A DNA stretch of 64,000 nucleotides, from assembly GCF_902686445.1 (NCBI RefSeq), contig NC_062227.1, forward strand, positions 24,110,777 to 24,174,776, read 5' to 3'. Below the pieces are notes generated by a model. It saw nothing but the letters and a program-made list of their open reading frames with translations. It had not been told where the DNA came from and did no database searches. Source of the stretch: Sciurus carolinensis (lineage: Eukaryota > Chordata > Mammalia > Rodentia > Sciuridae). Positions 35,011 to 47,073 of this stretch are shown one piece after another. How positions within the stretch are numbered: the first letter of the stretch is position 1; each line of letters starts with the position of its first letter. The position numbers and the translations under genes are program-made.

Positions 35011-35444
35011 AAGGAAATAAGAAAACATAATATGAAGAGTAAATTACATAATGCTTTGGAAAAGTGTAGAAGCTTTCAGGATATAGGTGGGTTACGATTT
35101 TCAGTAGGGTGTTTTGGGTGGGACTCACTCAGAAGGTGATGTTTGAGGCCGATAAAGGTGAAGTCATGTGGACATCCTGGAGGATGGAGTTCCAAGCTGA
35201 GGAGCAGTCAGAGCTGAGGAAAAGTGGAGAGGAAAGGTGTCAGTGTGGCAAAGGGAGAAGGAGTGAGAGGAAGAGGTGAAGTCACAGTCAGAGTTAGATC
35301 AGCAGGACCCTGAAACCATCGTGGGGACTCTGGCTTTCTCTCCAAGTGACTGGGACCACTGCAAGATTGTGAGTGTAGGAAGGTTCCAATCTGATTTGTG
35401 CTGTAGAAGGAACATTCTGAACAGTTTATTAAGAATAAACTGGA

Positions 35445-35520
35445 GTGAGTGACTTGGGAGGCTGAGAAAGAAGGATCACAAGTTTAAGCCAGCCTCAGTA
35501 ACTTTGCAAGACTTTCAGCA
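35445..35520 (+). mobile_element. B1 SINE fragment
   Basis: 'gacttgggaggctgagaaag' and 'caagtttaagccagcctcag' are the middle of a B1 unit. Both ends are missing. Confidence 0.65.
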
Positions 35521-35689
35521 AACTAGATAGTTATTGCTTAGGAATGCAATTTTGATTGCTTTTGTTCAGTTTATACAGATATCTTCTTTAGCAACAGGAA
35601 TGAGCCATGCTTTGGGTCTCCTGGTTAGTACCTCACCTCAGTCACCTTCCCTCATCTTGTAGGCTGCTGTTTTCCCATCGATTTGATTG

Positions 35690-36235
35690 GTAAGATTTCC
35701 CACAATGTGTTCTCTATTTATTCCTTCAACAGATAGTGATTCAGTGTTTTTTGTGAGTTCATTGCTGCCCCACAGTTGAAGAAGGAGCAGGAAGGTGAGG
35801 GTCCCTGCTTCGTAGACATCACACTTAGTGGAGACACAGAGTACAAGAAACAGACAAATAAATACCATGATGACTTCGTATAGCAACAGTGCTGTGGAGA
35901 ATATAAAATGGGGGTAATGTTCTAGAAACTGATGGGGGAGGTGCTTCAGATGCTTGGGTCAATGAAGTCTGTCTGAAGTGATCTCTGAGCTGAGACCACC
36001 AGCCATGTGCCTAATCAAGCAGAGATCAATCAAGACAGCAGGAGCATCCAGTCTGTGAAAGATGGGAATGAGCTCAGTGTGTTGGAGGAACGAAGAGAAG
36101 GTGGGCGTCAGGTGAGCAAGGCAAGAAAGGAAAGGAATTTAATTTTATTTTTAGGACAAAGGTCATTGGAGAATTTTGAGAAGGACCTGGATGTTGTCTG
36201 ATTTATGTTGCTGAAAGGCCAGAGTAGGGCAGGAT
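35690..36235 (-). mobile_element. L2-like old LINE sequence
   Basis: 'gtggagacacagagtacaag', 'ctgagctgagaccaccagcc' and 'cattggagaattttgagaag' resemble the reverse complement of an L2 3' region. Diverged, so the call is tentative. Confidence 0.4.
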
Positions 36236-36239
36236 TTCT

Positions 36240-37305
36240 TAAATAAGACATAAAAAGCAAAGCACAAGGGAGATTTATAAATCTCACCACATGAAAATAA
36301 AAATTCTACTCCTCAAAACCAAAATTTAAAGAGTGAAAGGATAAACCACCATAAAACCAAGCAATGATTAGTATTCAGAATATATAAATTTTCCCCCTAA
36401 AAATCAATAGAAAAGAAAAATGTAATAGGAAAATGGGTTAAAGAAATAATAGTAAAACAAGAAGTCAATAAGCATGAAAAATATGCTCAGCATGCTTGGT
36501 GTTCAGGAAATGAAGATTTTAAAAGATGTAAGATTATTTTATACCTATCTAACTGGTAACCTTAACAGACTTAAAATATAAAGTATTGGAAAGAACATGG
36601 AGGGGTAGGGGCTTCACATTACTAACAGATGATAGATTGATAAACAATATTTTGGAAAATGGTTTGCCAATATCAGGAAAATTGGAAGATGCCATTCTGT
36701 TCAACACAGATAACATAATAAATAATTTTATATAAATTCTTCCACATGCATGCAAAGAAATACCTCAAATATGTTCATAGTAGGTAGCATTGTTTGGGAC
36801 AACAAAAAAGAAACAAATTAAATATTAATATAAAATGGATAAATTTTTTAGTGTTCCTGAAATACTGCATATCAGTTAAAATGAAAGGTATCACATAGAT
36901 TAATTGCACAAACATGCTGTGGAATGAAATAAAGGTATAGAAAACTATATTTAATATGATACCCATAAATAAAGCTTAAAACATACAAAAATTATACAGC
37001 ATTTAGGAAATGAAGCTCAAAGATAAAAATATATAGAAATATCTGGAAATGACAAACAGAATTCTGACAAATGCTTATCTTTGATGGAGAAGAAAGGAGA
37101 CATAATTAGGACTATTCAGGGATTACACTAATATTTATAATATTCTATTTCTTAAGCTGAGCTGTGGATATTTAGGTATAGATTTTGGGGTTTTAGCTGT
37201 CCTTTTTTTTTACATTACAAAATATTATAAAATATTTAAGATCTAGATACAAGTATAAAGCATAAAAGATCCCTTAAGCTGCTTGTGGCAAATGGTAAGG
37301 AGAAG
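36240..37305 (+). mobile_element. Old, decayed L1 (ORF2 3' part and 3'UTR)
   Basis: An A-rich plus strand with L1-like order: 'ataggaaaatgggttaaag', 'agcatgaaaaatatgctcag', 'ggaaatgaagattttaaaag' and 'ggaaaatggtttgccaatat'. It appears to separate the L2-like pieces on either side, as an insertion would. Confidence 0.45.
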
Positions 37306-37644
37306 TGAAAGCAGAGAGACCCAGTGGAAGGTTGACTACAGTTTCAAACCAGGCAAGAAATGGGAAGACAGGGAAATGTTCAGGCTGTGCCAACAGGACT
37401 TGGTGATAAATTAGAGGTGGAGTGAGTTGAAGAGAGGAATCAAGCATGACTCCTAGACTATGCTCTTGAAAAATGGAATGGATCTAGGACCCTTACACGA
37501 TGAAGACTAAATGTTTAGGGGTGGAAGAGATCATGAAGTTCAGTTCACAGCACTCCACATTTGAGATGCTTAGTAGACATTCAAGTCAACATGTCCTACT
37601 GAAGTCAAGTTCAGTGTGTCAGAGAAGAGTCATAATGGAAGTTG
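37306..37644 (-). mobile_element. L2-like old LINE sequence, continuation
   Basis: 'caagcatgactcctagac', 'ttgagatgcttagtagacat' and 'tcaagtcaacatgtcctac' match the same old family as 35690-36235, beyond the L1-like insertion. Confidence 0.35.
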
Positions 37645-37649
37645 GATAG

Positions 37650-38039
37650 TGTTATGGTTTAGATATGGGGTGTCCCCAAAAAGTTCATGTATGAAACATT
37701 GCAAGAATGTTCAAAGGTGAAATGATTAGATTATGAGATCTTTAACCTAATTAGTGGGTTAATCCACTGATATGGATTAACTGGGTGGTCACTGGAGGTG
37801 TATCTTTGGGGTTTATATTTCATTCCTGGTGCACAGTGGAGTGTTCTCTGCTTCCTGTTTGCCGTGTCCTGAGCTGCTCTCCTGCACCATGCCTGTCTGC
37901 CATGATGTTCTGCCTCACCTTGGGCCCAGAGTTAGGGAGTTAGCTGACCATAGACTGAACCTCTGAAACTATCAGTCAAAATAAGCTTTTCTGTCTATGT
38001 TGTCTTTTGGTCACAGCAACAAAAAAGTTGACTAAAACA
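37650..38039 (+). mobile_element. MaLR-type solo LTR with 5-bp duplication
   Basis: A 390-bp element starting tgttatggtttagatatggg and ending gttgactaaaaca, with gatag at 37645-37649 and 38040-38044. The TG...CA ends plus 5-bp duplication are diagnostic of a solo LTR. It is homologous to 12344-12745. Confidence 0.85.
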
Positions 38040-38605
38040 GATAGTTTGGTAAGGTACTTTTCAGTGTTGTGACTGAATCAAAACACAGATGGATTGAGCT
38101 CGGGAATAAATAGGAGGGTAAGACGGTGATGGATTACATACCTATAAAAATAAATCAAATATAAATACAATTGAGGTCCTTTTAAGAATACTACCTCCCT
38201 TCTCTTTTCTCTTTCATCAAGAGTAAATCATTATTTTGAAGCTGGTGAAACTTTTTTTCTACCACATTTTTATACTTTCACTACATATACATATTTACAG
38301 AATTAAAGTGCTTTCTCTTTTAAAGATTTTACAGACACTATCATCTTCGACACATCAATGAGCACTGTGACTTTTTCAACCCATGTTAAAATTTTAGCAA
38401 CCGTAGATCAGTAGATTAGTCATTTATTTTTAACTTCTTGATAGTATTCCATTGTGTCAACATAAGTAAATGTATTTCTTTATGCCCCTATTCATGAGTA
38501 ATTAGATGGGTTTCAAGTTTTGTTATACTTGACTCTTGGTTTTGTTAAAACTTTCCCTTGTCTAAAAGTTGAATTTCTGAATTTTTAGATTATAGGTGTC
38601 TTGAT

Positions 38606-38926
38606 CTGCTTAGAATTTTGTTAAAAAGTACCATAGACAGATTAGTTTAGACAACTGAAATTTATTTTCTCACAGTTCTAGAGACTGGAAGTCAGAAATC
38701 AGGGTGCTAGCAAGGTTGGATTCTGTTGAGGATTCTAATTCTGGCATACAGGCTGCAGCCTGTCCTCACACAGTTGAGAGAGAAAGTTATCTCTTTTTTT
38801 CCCTCTTCAAATAAAGCTACAGTCCTATACAAGTAGTCCCACCATATGACTTCATTTAATTTTACTTACCTCCTAAGGATCCTCTCTCCAAGTGTAGTCA
38901 GATTGGAGGTTAAGGTTTCAATAAAT

Positions 38927-38966
<40 letters not shown>

Positions 38967-38984
38967 CATAATTCAGTACCTAAA
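38606..38984 (-). mobile_element. MLT/MaLR-type LTR inserted in old L1
   Basis: 'tcttgatctgcttagaattt', 'tctcacagttctagagactg', 'gaagtcagaaatcagggtg' and 'tggaggttaaggtttcaat' mark a minus-strand MLT-type LTR. A TG microsatellite has grown near its right end. Confidence 0.65.
38929..38965 (+). repeat. (GT)n microsatellite
   Basis: About 18 uninterrupted GT units in the distal part of an LTR. Likely length-polymorphic. Confidence 0.95.
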
Positions 38985-39069
38985 AGTAGGTTATGGGAAT
39001 ATTCAGCTTCACTAGATGCTACTGAATTCCTCTCTAGAGCGGTTGTGCCAATAGATAACTCTTGCAAAC

Positions 39070-39789
39070 GTGTTATTTATCATGTAAAATAGGAAATCAA
39101 ACAAAGTAACAAAATCTTTTGTGTTTTACAACTTTTTAAAGTACAAATTAATACATGACATTGGAAAACTCCTAGGACATGAATGGAAATCCAATTACAG
39201 ATTTCTAGAAACAATTTAATCATAGATTCCAAGGAACCTCATCCTTGACAGGCACCTTAGGTGACACCTTTTCTAACCACCAGATAATAACAGAATCCGG
39301 CAGGAGTCCTCTCAAATGCTGAGCATTGTTGAACATGAATGTTTTGGACTCCCATGTCATCTTAGAAAGGTTCTGCTCATGAATTTAGAGTTCTGCATTA
39401 GCAGAAGCAAGCACGATAGTTCAGATGGCCATTTTCTAAGTTCTTTGGACAAATACCACCTTAAAATTCGTGAGGGTCAGAGTTAATTTAGTTGAGGCAT
39501 TGCTTCTTTTGTGGCCTGGTATCTTGGTTTCTGTGTCTGATTTCTTCCTAAGATTCTGAATAAACAGTGTTTTGTATCTTCTTTCTTGTCTTGGAGCCCT
39601 TGGTTTTATATATGTTACGTCAGTCCTCTACTTGAGGTTCTGGGGTGTTCTAGGTCCACTTTCTCTGCCCATCTACCTACATAGATCTTCTATCAGCTAC
39701 CCCAGATAGCACTTATGCAACTGCCTCAACCTCCTTCTTTGGTCTTCAATATATCCTGGCTACCCTTTGCCTGGTACTGAAGGTTTATC
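39070..39789. other. Non-genic stretch, no clear feature
   Basis: No frame above 60 codons and no recognised repeat. Confidence 0.4.
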
Positions 39790-39960
39790 TACTCAACAAA
39801 TGTTTGTTGAGATCCTGTTGAAAGTTGTGAAGATGAAAATCAGCAAGAAATACTCCCAGAAGTGATGAATTTTAAGCTGGAGACTTGAAGGATGGAAGAT
39901 TATAGGAGGCATGAGAGGACATTCCAGATGAAAGAAATACCGTTAGCAATACAATCACAC
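39790..39960 (-). mobile_element. L2-like old LINE fragment
   Basis: 'ctcaacaaatgtttgttgag', 'ggagacttgaaggatggaag' and 'gaggacattccagatgaaag' follow the order of an L2 3' region on the reverse strand. Confidence 0.45.
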
Positions 39961-39961
39961 C

Positions 39962-40798
39962 TCTGGAATGCACAATGCATGGTAAGTTATTGAAAGCCAA
40001 ATGAGAAGGCCAAAGGCAGGTACTGGAGGGATAGACCTAGTTTTAGGTGCTACCAAAAACAAAAACAAAAAGAGAAAAATAAAACAAACAAAAAACCCGA
40101 TAGGCAGGCTAGTGTGCATCCAAAGAGTAGTGGCAACATTGGTGGAAATCAAAACAGCTCCAGTTGAGGGGAGTGTGGATTTAGGATGACATGGATGATG
40201 TGGCAAGCGACCTCAGGAAGCAGGAGAAGAACAGCAACAGTGGGATACAGGATGAGTGATGCTCAGGAAGACCTGGCAGGAAAGTCAGTGCCATGAGACA
40301 GATCTGTGGTGAGGGTGTAGCTCCAGCCATCAATCTCGGGCTCAGGAAAGAGATCCAGACCCTGGAAATGTAGGGGAGAGCAAAACAAAGCTCCAGAAAC
40401 TGGAGGTGTTGAGACAACTTGGCAGGATTAGGATATCCAAGTGTAAGAGTGGGTGGCACAAAGAGCCCTGGGGCCTGAGAAAGGTGAACCTCAGTCTTAG
40501 AACCGCAGTGTCCTGGCAGAAGCATAATCAAGGCATAGCTCCAAAGATGGATTTATATATCTCTTTTGGGGTTTGATCTTTTCCTGGAAGATGAGGATGG
40601 CAGCAGGTTGGAATCAGCAGGTCGCATCTGGGGCTGGGGAAGGGATGCCATGGCAGAAGTGAGCCCAGTGGAACAATAGCGATTAGCTTTGCCCCGGGGT
40701 CCCACAGAACTGTGACCAAACCCTCCATCCTGCCCATGAAAGAAGGTAGGTATTTTGGGAGTTGGGATAAACAGTTAAAGGAGATGGATGTAAGAATA
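39962..40798. other. Non-genic stretch, no clear feature
   Basis: Includes a 116-codon minus frame (40181-40531) and an 83-codon minus frame, neither resembling a known protein. Confidence 0.4.
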
Positions 40799-40799
40799 G

Positions 40800-41452
40800 T
40801 ACGACAGTAGTGCCTCCGTACCCACCAGAGGATAAATTCTGATAGACCTCCCCCAGTGGATGCCTGAAACTACCAGTAGTATCAAACCTAAATCTACTAT
40901 GTTTTTTCTTATCCATACATATTTATGACAAAGTTTATAAATTAGATATAGCAAGAGATTAACAACTACTCACAAAACAGAATAATTATAACAAAATAGT
41001 TGTTGTAAAAGTTATGTCATTGTGGTCTTTCTCTTTCTCAAAATATCTTATTGTATTTTCATCTTTTCACTTGAAAGGAAGCACTTTATGGTTTTGCTTT
41101 AGTAAATTCGAATTGCCAGCATCATTATTCCTGTGCGTTGGGGCCTTTGTGTAACTTAAGGATGAACATAAGCTCTGTGACACCAGGACAGTGGATCTGT
41201 TAACAGAGACAGCTACTGTAGGCAGGTAGCCTATACAGTGTGGATACAGGGACAGAGGGATGATGACTCATGTCCTGGGAAGGACAGAACTGGGCAGCAC
41301 AAGAGTTTGCTAAACTACTTTGAACGATGCAGTTTAAAACTTACAAAACATTTAATTCTGAAAATTTAATTTAATATTTTTGGATTGCAGTTGATTGCAG
41401 GAAACTGAAACTATGGAAAGCAAAACCGCAGGTAAAGGGGGGCTATGTATAT
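40800..41452 (+). mobile_element. Tigger-type DNA transposon, long copy
   Basis: 'cccagtggatgcctgaaact', 'tactatgttttttcttatcc', 'gcaagagattaacaactact' and the right end 'gaaactatggaaagcaaaac' match the family of 61025-61710 and the short copy at 5463-5705. The middle contains 'ttcacttgaaaggaagcact'. No transposase frame is seen. Confidence 0.65.
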
Positions 41453-41891
41453 TGCTAAATGTGACTAAAGGTGACTGAGTAGAAAATTTTGGAAGTCAAA
41501 TTATTTTTAGAACAGTGTGCAAAATTTTATATATGCTACCATGATCTTTGGTTGTTTTTAAAATATTGTCTTTGATCAATGTGAGTCTAAGTATAAATCA
41601 TAAGTTGTGCTTTTTTAAATATAAAAAAAGGAAATTCTGTAGGTTTTGTTGACAATTGCAGAAATGTAGTGAAATACTGATAACTTCTGTGGATTGGAGG
41701 TTGTGCAGACATGCATAGACAACTTAGCATTTTAATTGACCTTAGGTAAGCTAAATTGAGAGCTTACTAAAAAAAAGTTTACTAGAGAAATAATGTCTAA
41801 AGAAACACCAGTGACAGGCTTCTTAGGTTTCTGACAGCTTCTTTTACCAGCACCTCCACAAAGGCGAGAAGAGATATCATGCAACAGCCTC
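41453..41891. other. AT-rich non-genic stretch
   Basis: Nothing recognised up to the hairpin at 41892. Confidence 0.4.
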
Positions 41892-41933
41892 TGTATGCAG
41901 AAAGTCTATGAGATAATAGGCTTTCTGCATACA
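41892..41933. repeat. Near-perfect 18-bp stem, 6-nt loop hairpin
   Basis: Left arm 41892-41909 (tgtatgcagaaagtctat), loop 41910-41915 (gagata), right arm 41916-41933 (ataggctttctgcataca). All 18 positions pair apart from one T/G at 41905/41920, which would be a G-U wobble in RNA. No repeat family containing it is recognised. Confidence 0.85.
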
Positions 41934-41999
41934 CAAGTCCATTTGCTTCTTTCTAAAATTTGAGCATTTCATTGCCTTTAAATAATAATAATAATTTAA

Positions 42000-42125
42000 A
42001 AAAATTTTTTCTAGCTGTCAATGGACCTTTATTTAATTATTATTTATATGCAGTGCTGAGAATCGAACCCAGTGTCTCACACATGCCAGGCAAGTGCCCT
42101 ACCACTGAGCGACAACCCCAGTACA
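42000..42125 (-). mobile_element. ID SINE
   Basis: 'gcagtgctgagaatcgaacc' and 'aagtgccctaccactgagcg' then 'acaaccccagt', a reverse-strand ID with an A/T tail on the left (about 42000-42050). Confidence 0.8.
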
Positions 42126-42150
42126 ATAATAATATTTTTAATCCAAAGTA

Positions 42151-42172
42151 ATTGTAATTGTAATTGTAATCT
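42151..42172 (+). repeat. Short (TAATTG)n repeat
   Basis: Three to four hexamer units of aattgt type. Minor. Confidence 0.7.
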
Positions 42173-42174
42173 AG

Positions 42175-44815
42175 ACATCAATGTCTCCCTTTGTGTGATG
42201 AAGAGTATGGAGACTTTGACTCATATGTTCCCTTGGCAATAGAGGAAACTTGGGGTACAGTTCCCAGGGGCTCATGTCCCCAGTGGGCGGGGCAGGCAGC
42301 ACAGTCTCTCAGTGTGGCAGGTGCGCTGGAGTCTGGATGTTGTATGTGGTGATGGGGGTGGAGGGCTGCTTTCAGCCCAGGCACTTCTCTGCATCTACAA
42401 AATTGCTCTATTTTATTAAATCTAAGATGTCACTGATTATAGAAGTGCCATTATTTCATGTATCACTTATTTTTTAAAGATGTTGCCATATCCAATTATA
42501 AAACATCATCCATACTGAGACACACCCTGATTTCACAGAAGCTAAAATGTGGAAATAGAAAGAGATGGAAATAAATGTATCTTCGAATAGATAGAAAATA
42601 GTACTTATGTTATTCTGTGTAGCCTCCTGGGAGAAAATGGACTGGAACCTTAGCTAAGCCTTGAACTTTTAAAGAGAAAGATAAAAATTGCAGGAAAAGC
42701 CACATTTGCATGAAAGCTCGGAGGAGCTTGGAGAAAGAGCTCAAAGAGGCATGTGAGAGTCTAGGGATGCACACTAAGGAGGCCCGAGGTCCCAAGCAGC
42801 ACTTAGTGCTGCCCAGAGCCCTGGCACACGTTGGGTGAGTGGAGGTATGTGGAAAGACCCAAGGGGCTAAGGAACCAGTAGGAGAGTGCCATGGTCTCTC
42901 TCCACCACATGCAAGGGACAGTGGGGCTATAGTTTGCCACACACCTGGACTGGCGAGCAGTTTGTACACACTGCTCCCAGTTCCACAGTTGACAGATGGC
43001 AGCAAGTGCATCAGGGAGCCTGGGGCTGGGAATAGGAAGGGAAGGGTTGCCATCTTCATGTTGGACATAGAGGTGTTGCTTCCTGGGTAGGGGGCTAGTT
43101 TGCATGTTTGAGAACCTCAGAAGTGTGTAGAGTGATTCCCTACCCCAGGATAAACTGGGATTCTGACTAGAAGACAGGTGCAGACTTTGTAATTTGAACC
43201 TGAGCACCAGTACAACTTGTGTTCATGTGGGCGGTAAACGACAACAATCTAGTCCCATTCTGATTCAAGAAAGAGACATAGAGATAAACTTTATGGTTTT
43301 TGAAGAAACCCCATGCATAGACAACGGTGGTAACAACAGTTAGGTCAAGAGCAGTGAACAACCTAGCATTTAGGATAGCTCAGGGGGAACAATGGAAAAA
43401 CTCCCTTATGTTTCTGCCCCTCCCCCTTCTCTTTAGGTAAGGCAGAGTTTGCACACGCAGCACACAGTGGAAGTATCATTAAGCTCAGAGGTGGTCTATC
43501 TTCCCTGAGTGGCTTGCCACAGCTCAAGAATTACGATTACCTCCATTCCATCAAATTAAATCCATCTGCACTTGTGCTTTTGTGGGGAAAGCAGAAATTT
43601 AAAGACCAGAGAGGAAGCTTATTTGCCAGGGGCAGCACCGACTAGTGGTTAGTATGGCGACTGGGAGGTGGGGGACAGGTGTGGGGGTGTTAGGGAGGGA
43701 GGCTATGAAAAGACCCAAAGTCATGGGTAAGAAGTGGAGTTTCTGAAGGAGACGGGGAAAGCAATCTGAAAATACAGTGGCTGAGACTTTCAAAACTGAT
43801 AAAACTGAGCAAAAATTAGGATTCGTAATTACCAAACTAATCAAAAGGAAAAAATAAAATGAAGGGGAGGAAGATTACTCTCAAACAATACAAAAGAAGG
43901 TGGCGGCAGGGGGGATGGGACAACAATTTAGAAACTTGAGACAAACAGAGTGTATGAAATAAAATGGTAGCAAGGCATCCAAATATGTAAGTATCACAAC
44001 CAACATGAATGTGCTGAATGTTTTCTAGACTGAAAAAAACAGGCCCAGTTCTGTGTTGTTCATAAGTACAGATCAAGACAAGATTCCAAAAGAGGAAAGG
44101 CACCAGAAGGCCAGAGCTTTCCCTAGTGTGCCAGTTAGTATTGAGTGGACCTGGTTATGCTGGAACTATATTTCCTGGAAGGCTCCTTTTATCCTAGACA
44201 TGGCTTTTAATTTTTAGATACCCTATTTTTTTCTGTAGACCTACTCTAATTTTAGTCTTTTTAAAATTTTTATTTTTTTTAAATTTTTTACAGATTGCAT
44301 TTTATTAATCAAATTAGCTGTGGAGCAGGATGAGAGCTTAGTTTCCTAATTTCTAGGTAGCACTGCAGGCTGCCTGGGGTTTCTGCTACTTACCAAGGAC
44401 CTGGGCAAGCGAGCATTCTGCTGCTACGGGGAGACAGGGATGGTCATGTGGAGTTAAAGGACAATGGATAAAATACACACTTCCTTTGAACCTTCTGTCC
44501 AGGAGGGTGAAGCTCCATGTTCAAGTGTTCTTTATCCCACTTATATGGTGCACAATCTTCTGCCTGTCTGTCTACCTGTCTCTGATCCCACATGCTCTCT
44601 TCCTGCTGGAGCTCAGGCTGCTATAAATCTATCTTTCCTTCCAAATTTATTTACCCCTATTCCTCTTCCTCAAGGGGCAAGACATGAACTGGCAAAGATG
44701 ATAAACTCCCTAAAATTAGAGTAATAAACACACCCTAATTTTCTTAAGGAGATAATATTTCTCCAACTCTGAAATAATAACCCAAGACATTTTGTTTGAG
44801 AATCTGCTTTATGCA
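42175..44815. other. Long non-genic stretch
   Basis: Includes overlapping minus frames of 152 codons (42610-43068) and 134 codons (42803-43207) and minus frames near 43599-44103. None resembles a known protein, and the same GC-richer block is open in several frames. A short 'tttttacagattgcatttta' piece near 44285 may be an L1 3' tail. Confidence 0.4.
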
Positions 44816-44819
44816 ATAC

Positions 44820-45140
44820 CCCATACTAGATGCCAATGATTCAAAAATAAATCAGACCTATTTATAATCTAGTCTCTGCTGTTGAGGTCCTGCAGCAAAT
44901 ATGTGATTTCAAGAGTATCTGCTTATAGTAAGAGTAGAGCCACAGGCATTACTGATGGAGGGGTTTGGTCAAAGAAAATATATGGAAGAAATAATGCCTG
45001 AGCAGGGTTCTGAAGGATGAGTAGGAGTTAGGCCAAGCTAAAGGACATTTCACAGACATTAGCATGGATAAAACACTGAGGAGTGAAACATTCTGAGTAC
45101 TTTGGGAAACTGCATGCAGGTTGGTATTACTCCATCCTGA
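44820..45140 (-). mobile_element. L2-like old LINE fragment
   Basis: 'tataatctagtctctgctgt', 'aataatgcctgagcagggtt' and 'ctgaaggatgagtaggagtt' fit the reverse strand of an L2 3' region. Confidence 0.45.
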
Positions 45141-45231
45141 AGTGCAAAGAGTTGGCCAAAAACTGTTTTTTCAGTCCTTGAAGCTTACCCTCTTGAGGAT
45201 GTGAAATATTGGGATTAGAAAAAGTTCAACT

Positions 45232-45436
45232 CCAGCCAGGTTCAGTGGCTCACGGCTGTAATCCCAGAGGTTTGGGAGGCTGAGGCAGGAGGATCTCAAG
45301 TTGAAGGCCAGCCTCAGCAACTTAGCTAGACCCTAAGCAGCTAAGAGATCCCTATCTCAAAATAAAAATTAAAAAGGGTGGGGATGAGGCTCAGTGGTTA
45401 AGTGCCCCTGGTTTCAATTCCTGGTACCAAAATCCC
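45232..45436 (+). mobile_element. B1-dID dimeric SINE
   Basis: 'ggttcagtggctcacggctg', 'taatcccagaggtttggga', 'caagttgaaggccagcctc', linker, then ID half 'gtggggatgaggctcagtgg' and 'caattcctggtacc' with an A/C-rich tail continuing to about 45525. Confidence 0.9.
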
Positions 45437-45644
45437 CAAAACAAAAAACAACCCCCAAAAGAACTCCAAACCAACACTCCCTCTTACCCCTTATAAAAAA
45501 CAAACAAACAAACAAAAAAACCCAGATTCTAACTCCGTGAATTTCCACTAAGTTCTTTCTATGGAGGTCAGCAGTTTGAGAATGCCCAAGGAGAGAAGGG
45601 GACATGGCCCTTGGAATCAGGCATTCTGCCACCTATGCTGAGTA

Positions 45645-45705
45645 GTTCTTGGTGAGTTACTTAATCATTTCTGAGCATGTTTCCTCTCTGTGGTGATAAT
45701 AGACA
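45645..45705 (+). mobile_element. MIR SINE fragment, plus
   Basis: 'ttggtgagttacttaatcat' and 'ttctgagcatgtttcctctc' read as MIR core in sense orientation. It faces a reverse MIR at 45725-45835. Confidence 0.5.
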
Positions 45706-45724
45706 AATTTCTGAGAGCAATGTG

Positions 45725-45835
45725 GATATAAGTATTATCACCCCCATTTCACAGATGAGAAACTGAGGCACAGAGAGGGTAAATTACAGCCTGAGTCACG
45801 CTGCCTAAAGCACAGTCATTTGGCTTCAAAACTGG
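45725..45835 (-). mobile_element. MIR SINE fragment, minus
   Basis: 'cccccatttcacagatgaga' and 'aactgaggcacagagagggt' are the textbook reverse-complement MIR core. Confidence 0.75.
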
Positions 45836-45839
45836 ACTT

Positions 45840-47022
45840 TCAAAGATTCCCATAGGGCTCTGGTGAGATAGAGCTAAAGTATGTGGCACCCAGTAGGCCC
45901 TCAGTGTATGGTGTGTATGACCCACTACCCAACGCTGTCCTCACCCTTGTTGGTGGCCATTTCCTTCTTTTGACAGTAGCAGCATTTGCTGTGAATCTGG
46001 TAGCAATGATAATCAGAAGAGGTTCCTCTTGATCATCTATAATGAGCTACAGGTGGCACTGATTTATTGCAGGCAGTTTAGATTCCATTTAAACTGCACA
46101 AAATTAAGCATTGTGAAGCTGTTCACAATCACATTCTCTCTTGTATGGATAAAAAGTTATTAATTTCCTAATCCTCTCAGGCCCTTCAAGCAATGGATGC
46201 AACTACTTTTCCCATAGAGAAAGCAACTTTGAGAGACAAGCATTTCTTTCTCCTGATAGAAGATGATGCTCTATTTTGTCTTTAAAAATGATTGTCCTGA
46301 TAAGTTGCTCTTGAGAGCACGTTGTGAAATGAAGCCAGGTAGCAAGTCAGACAGGCAGCCCAAATAACGGGGGGAATTAATTTGTCAAAACACAATCCAA
46401 TTCTTAGACATATTCCCTTTCTTTCTCTCTTTTGTCTACACTATTCCAAATTTAGACTAAATCAGGAAACATGAAAGGGAGATGAGAGGTGATACGAAAA
46501 AGTCCATAAACGAAATCAGCTGTCCTAGCCAGTACTGGAAGTTTTGAAACCTCATAAGTAATGCTTGCTGTCAACTGTACATCAATCACATACTCGCCCT
46601 CTGCTGCATGATGGACTCTCAGTGCTCAGCCAAGCAAAGACCACAGTGAGTGGTTATTTCCAAGTTCTGAATGTGAGCCCAAGCCGCTATCTGGGCACAC
46701 TAACATGTCCTGGCCAGAGACAGAACTGTGCTAAGGGTATTAGCACAGAGTAGAAATGAGTGTCATCCCCAAATTAGCAATGATGCATTTCACTAAATTG
46801 CCTAGAGAAATTTAGTGAAACTAGATTTACTTAGCCATACAACTTTCATCTGAGAAAATATGTATTGCCAATTTATCTAATTATATTTTGACCATTTGTT
46901 GAATTTGAAAAATTTAAAGCAAGTCCTAAAAAAAAAAAAAAAAACTACCACTATCCAACACATTTATTGTTAATATCACATATAGGAAAAGAGAAAAATT
47001 TGGAATGTGTTAGTATATCATC
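45840..47022. other. Non-genic stretch, no clear feature
   Basis: No coding frame or repeat recognised, apart from an A-run near 46928-46944. Confidence 0.4.
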
Positions 47023-47035
47023 AAAACTGCATAGT

Positions 47036-47036
<1 letters not shown>

Positions 47037-47073
<37 letters not shown>

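Larger units (their letters stand above)
38345..39065 (-). mobile_element. Old L1 ORF2 fragment split by an LTR
   Basis: The left piece (38345-38605) has 'gatagtattccattgtgtc' and 'tttctttatgcccctattc'. The right piece (38985-39065) has 'gctactgaattcctctctag' and 'gcggttgtgccaatag'. Both fit the ORF2 C-terminal region in minus orientation, in the right order, with an LTR of about 380 bp between. Confidence 0.5.

Noticed and set aside
42610..43207. Coding exon from overlapping 152- and 134-codon minus frames
   Set aside because: Two long frames overlap in different phases in a GC-richer block and neither resembles a known protein. No splice or start context supports one over the other.
44250..44310. 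L1 3' end insertion
   Set aside because: A short tttttacagattgcatttta piece resembles the L1 tail, but it is too short and lacks supporting 3'UTR sequence or a flanking duplication.
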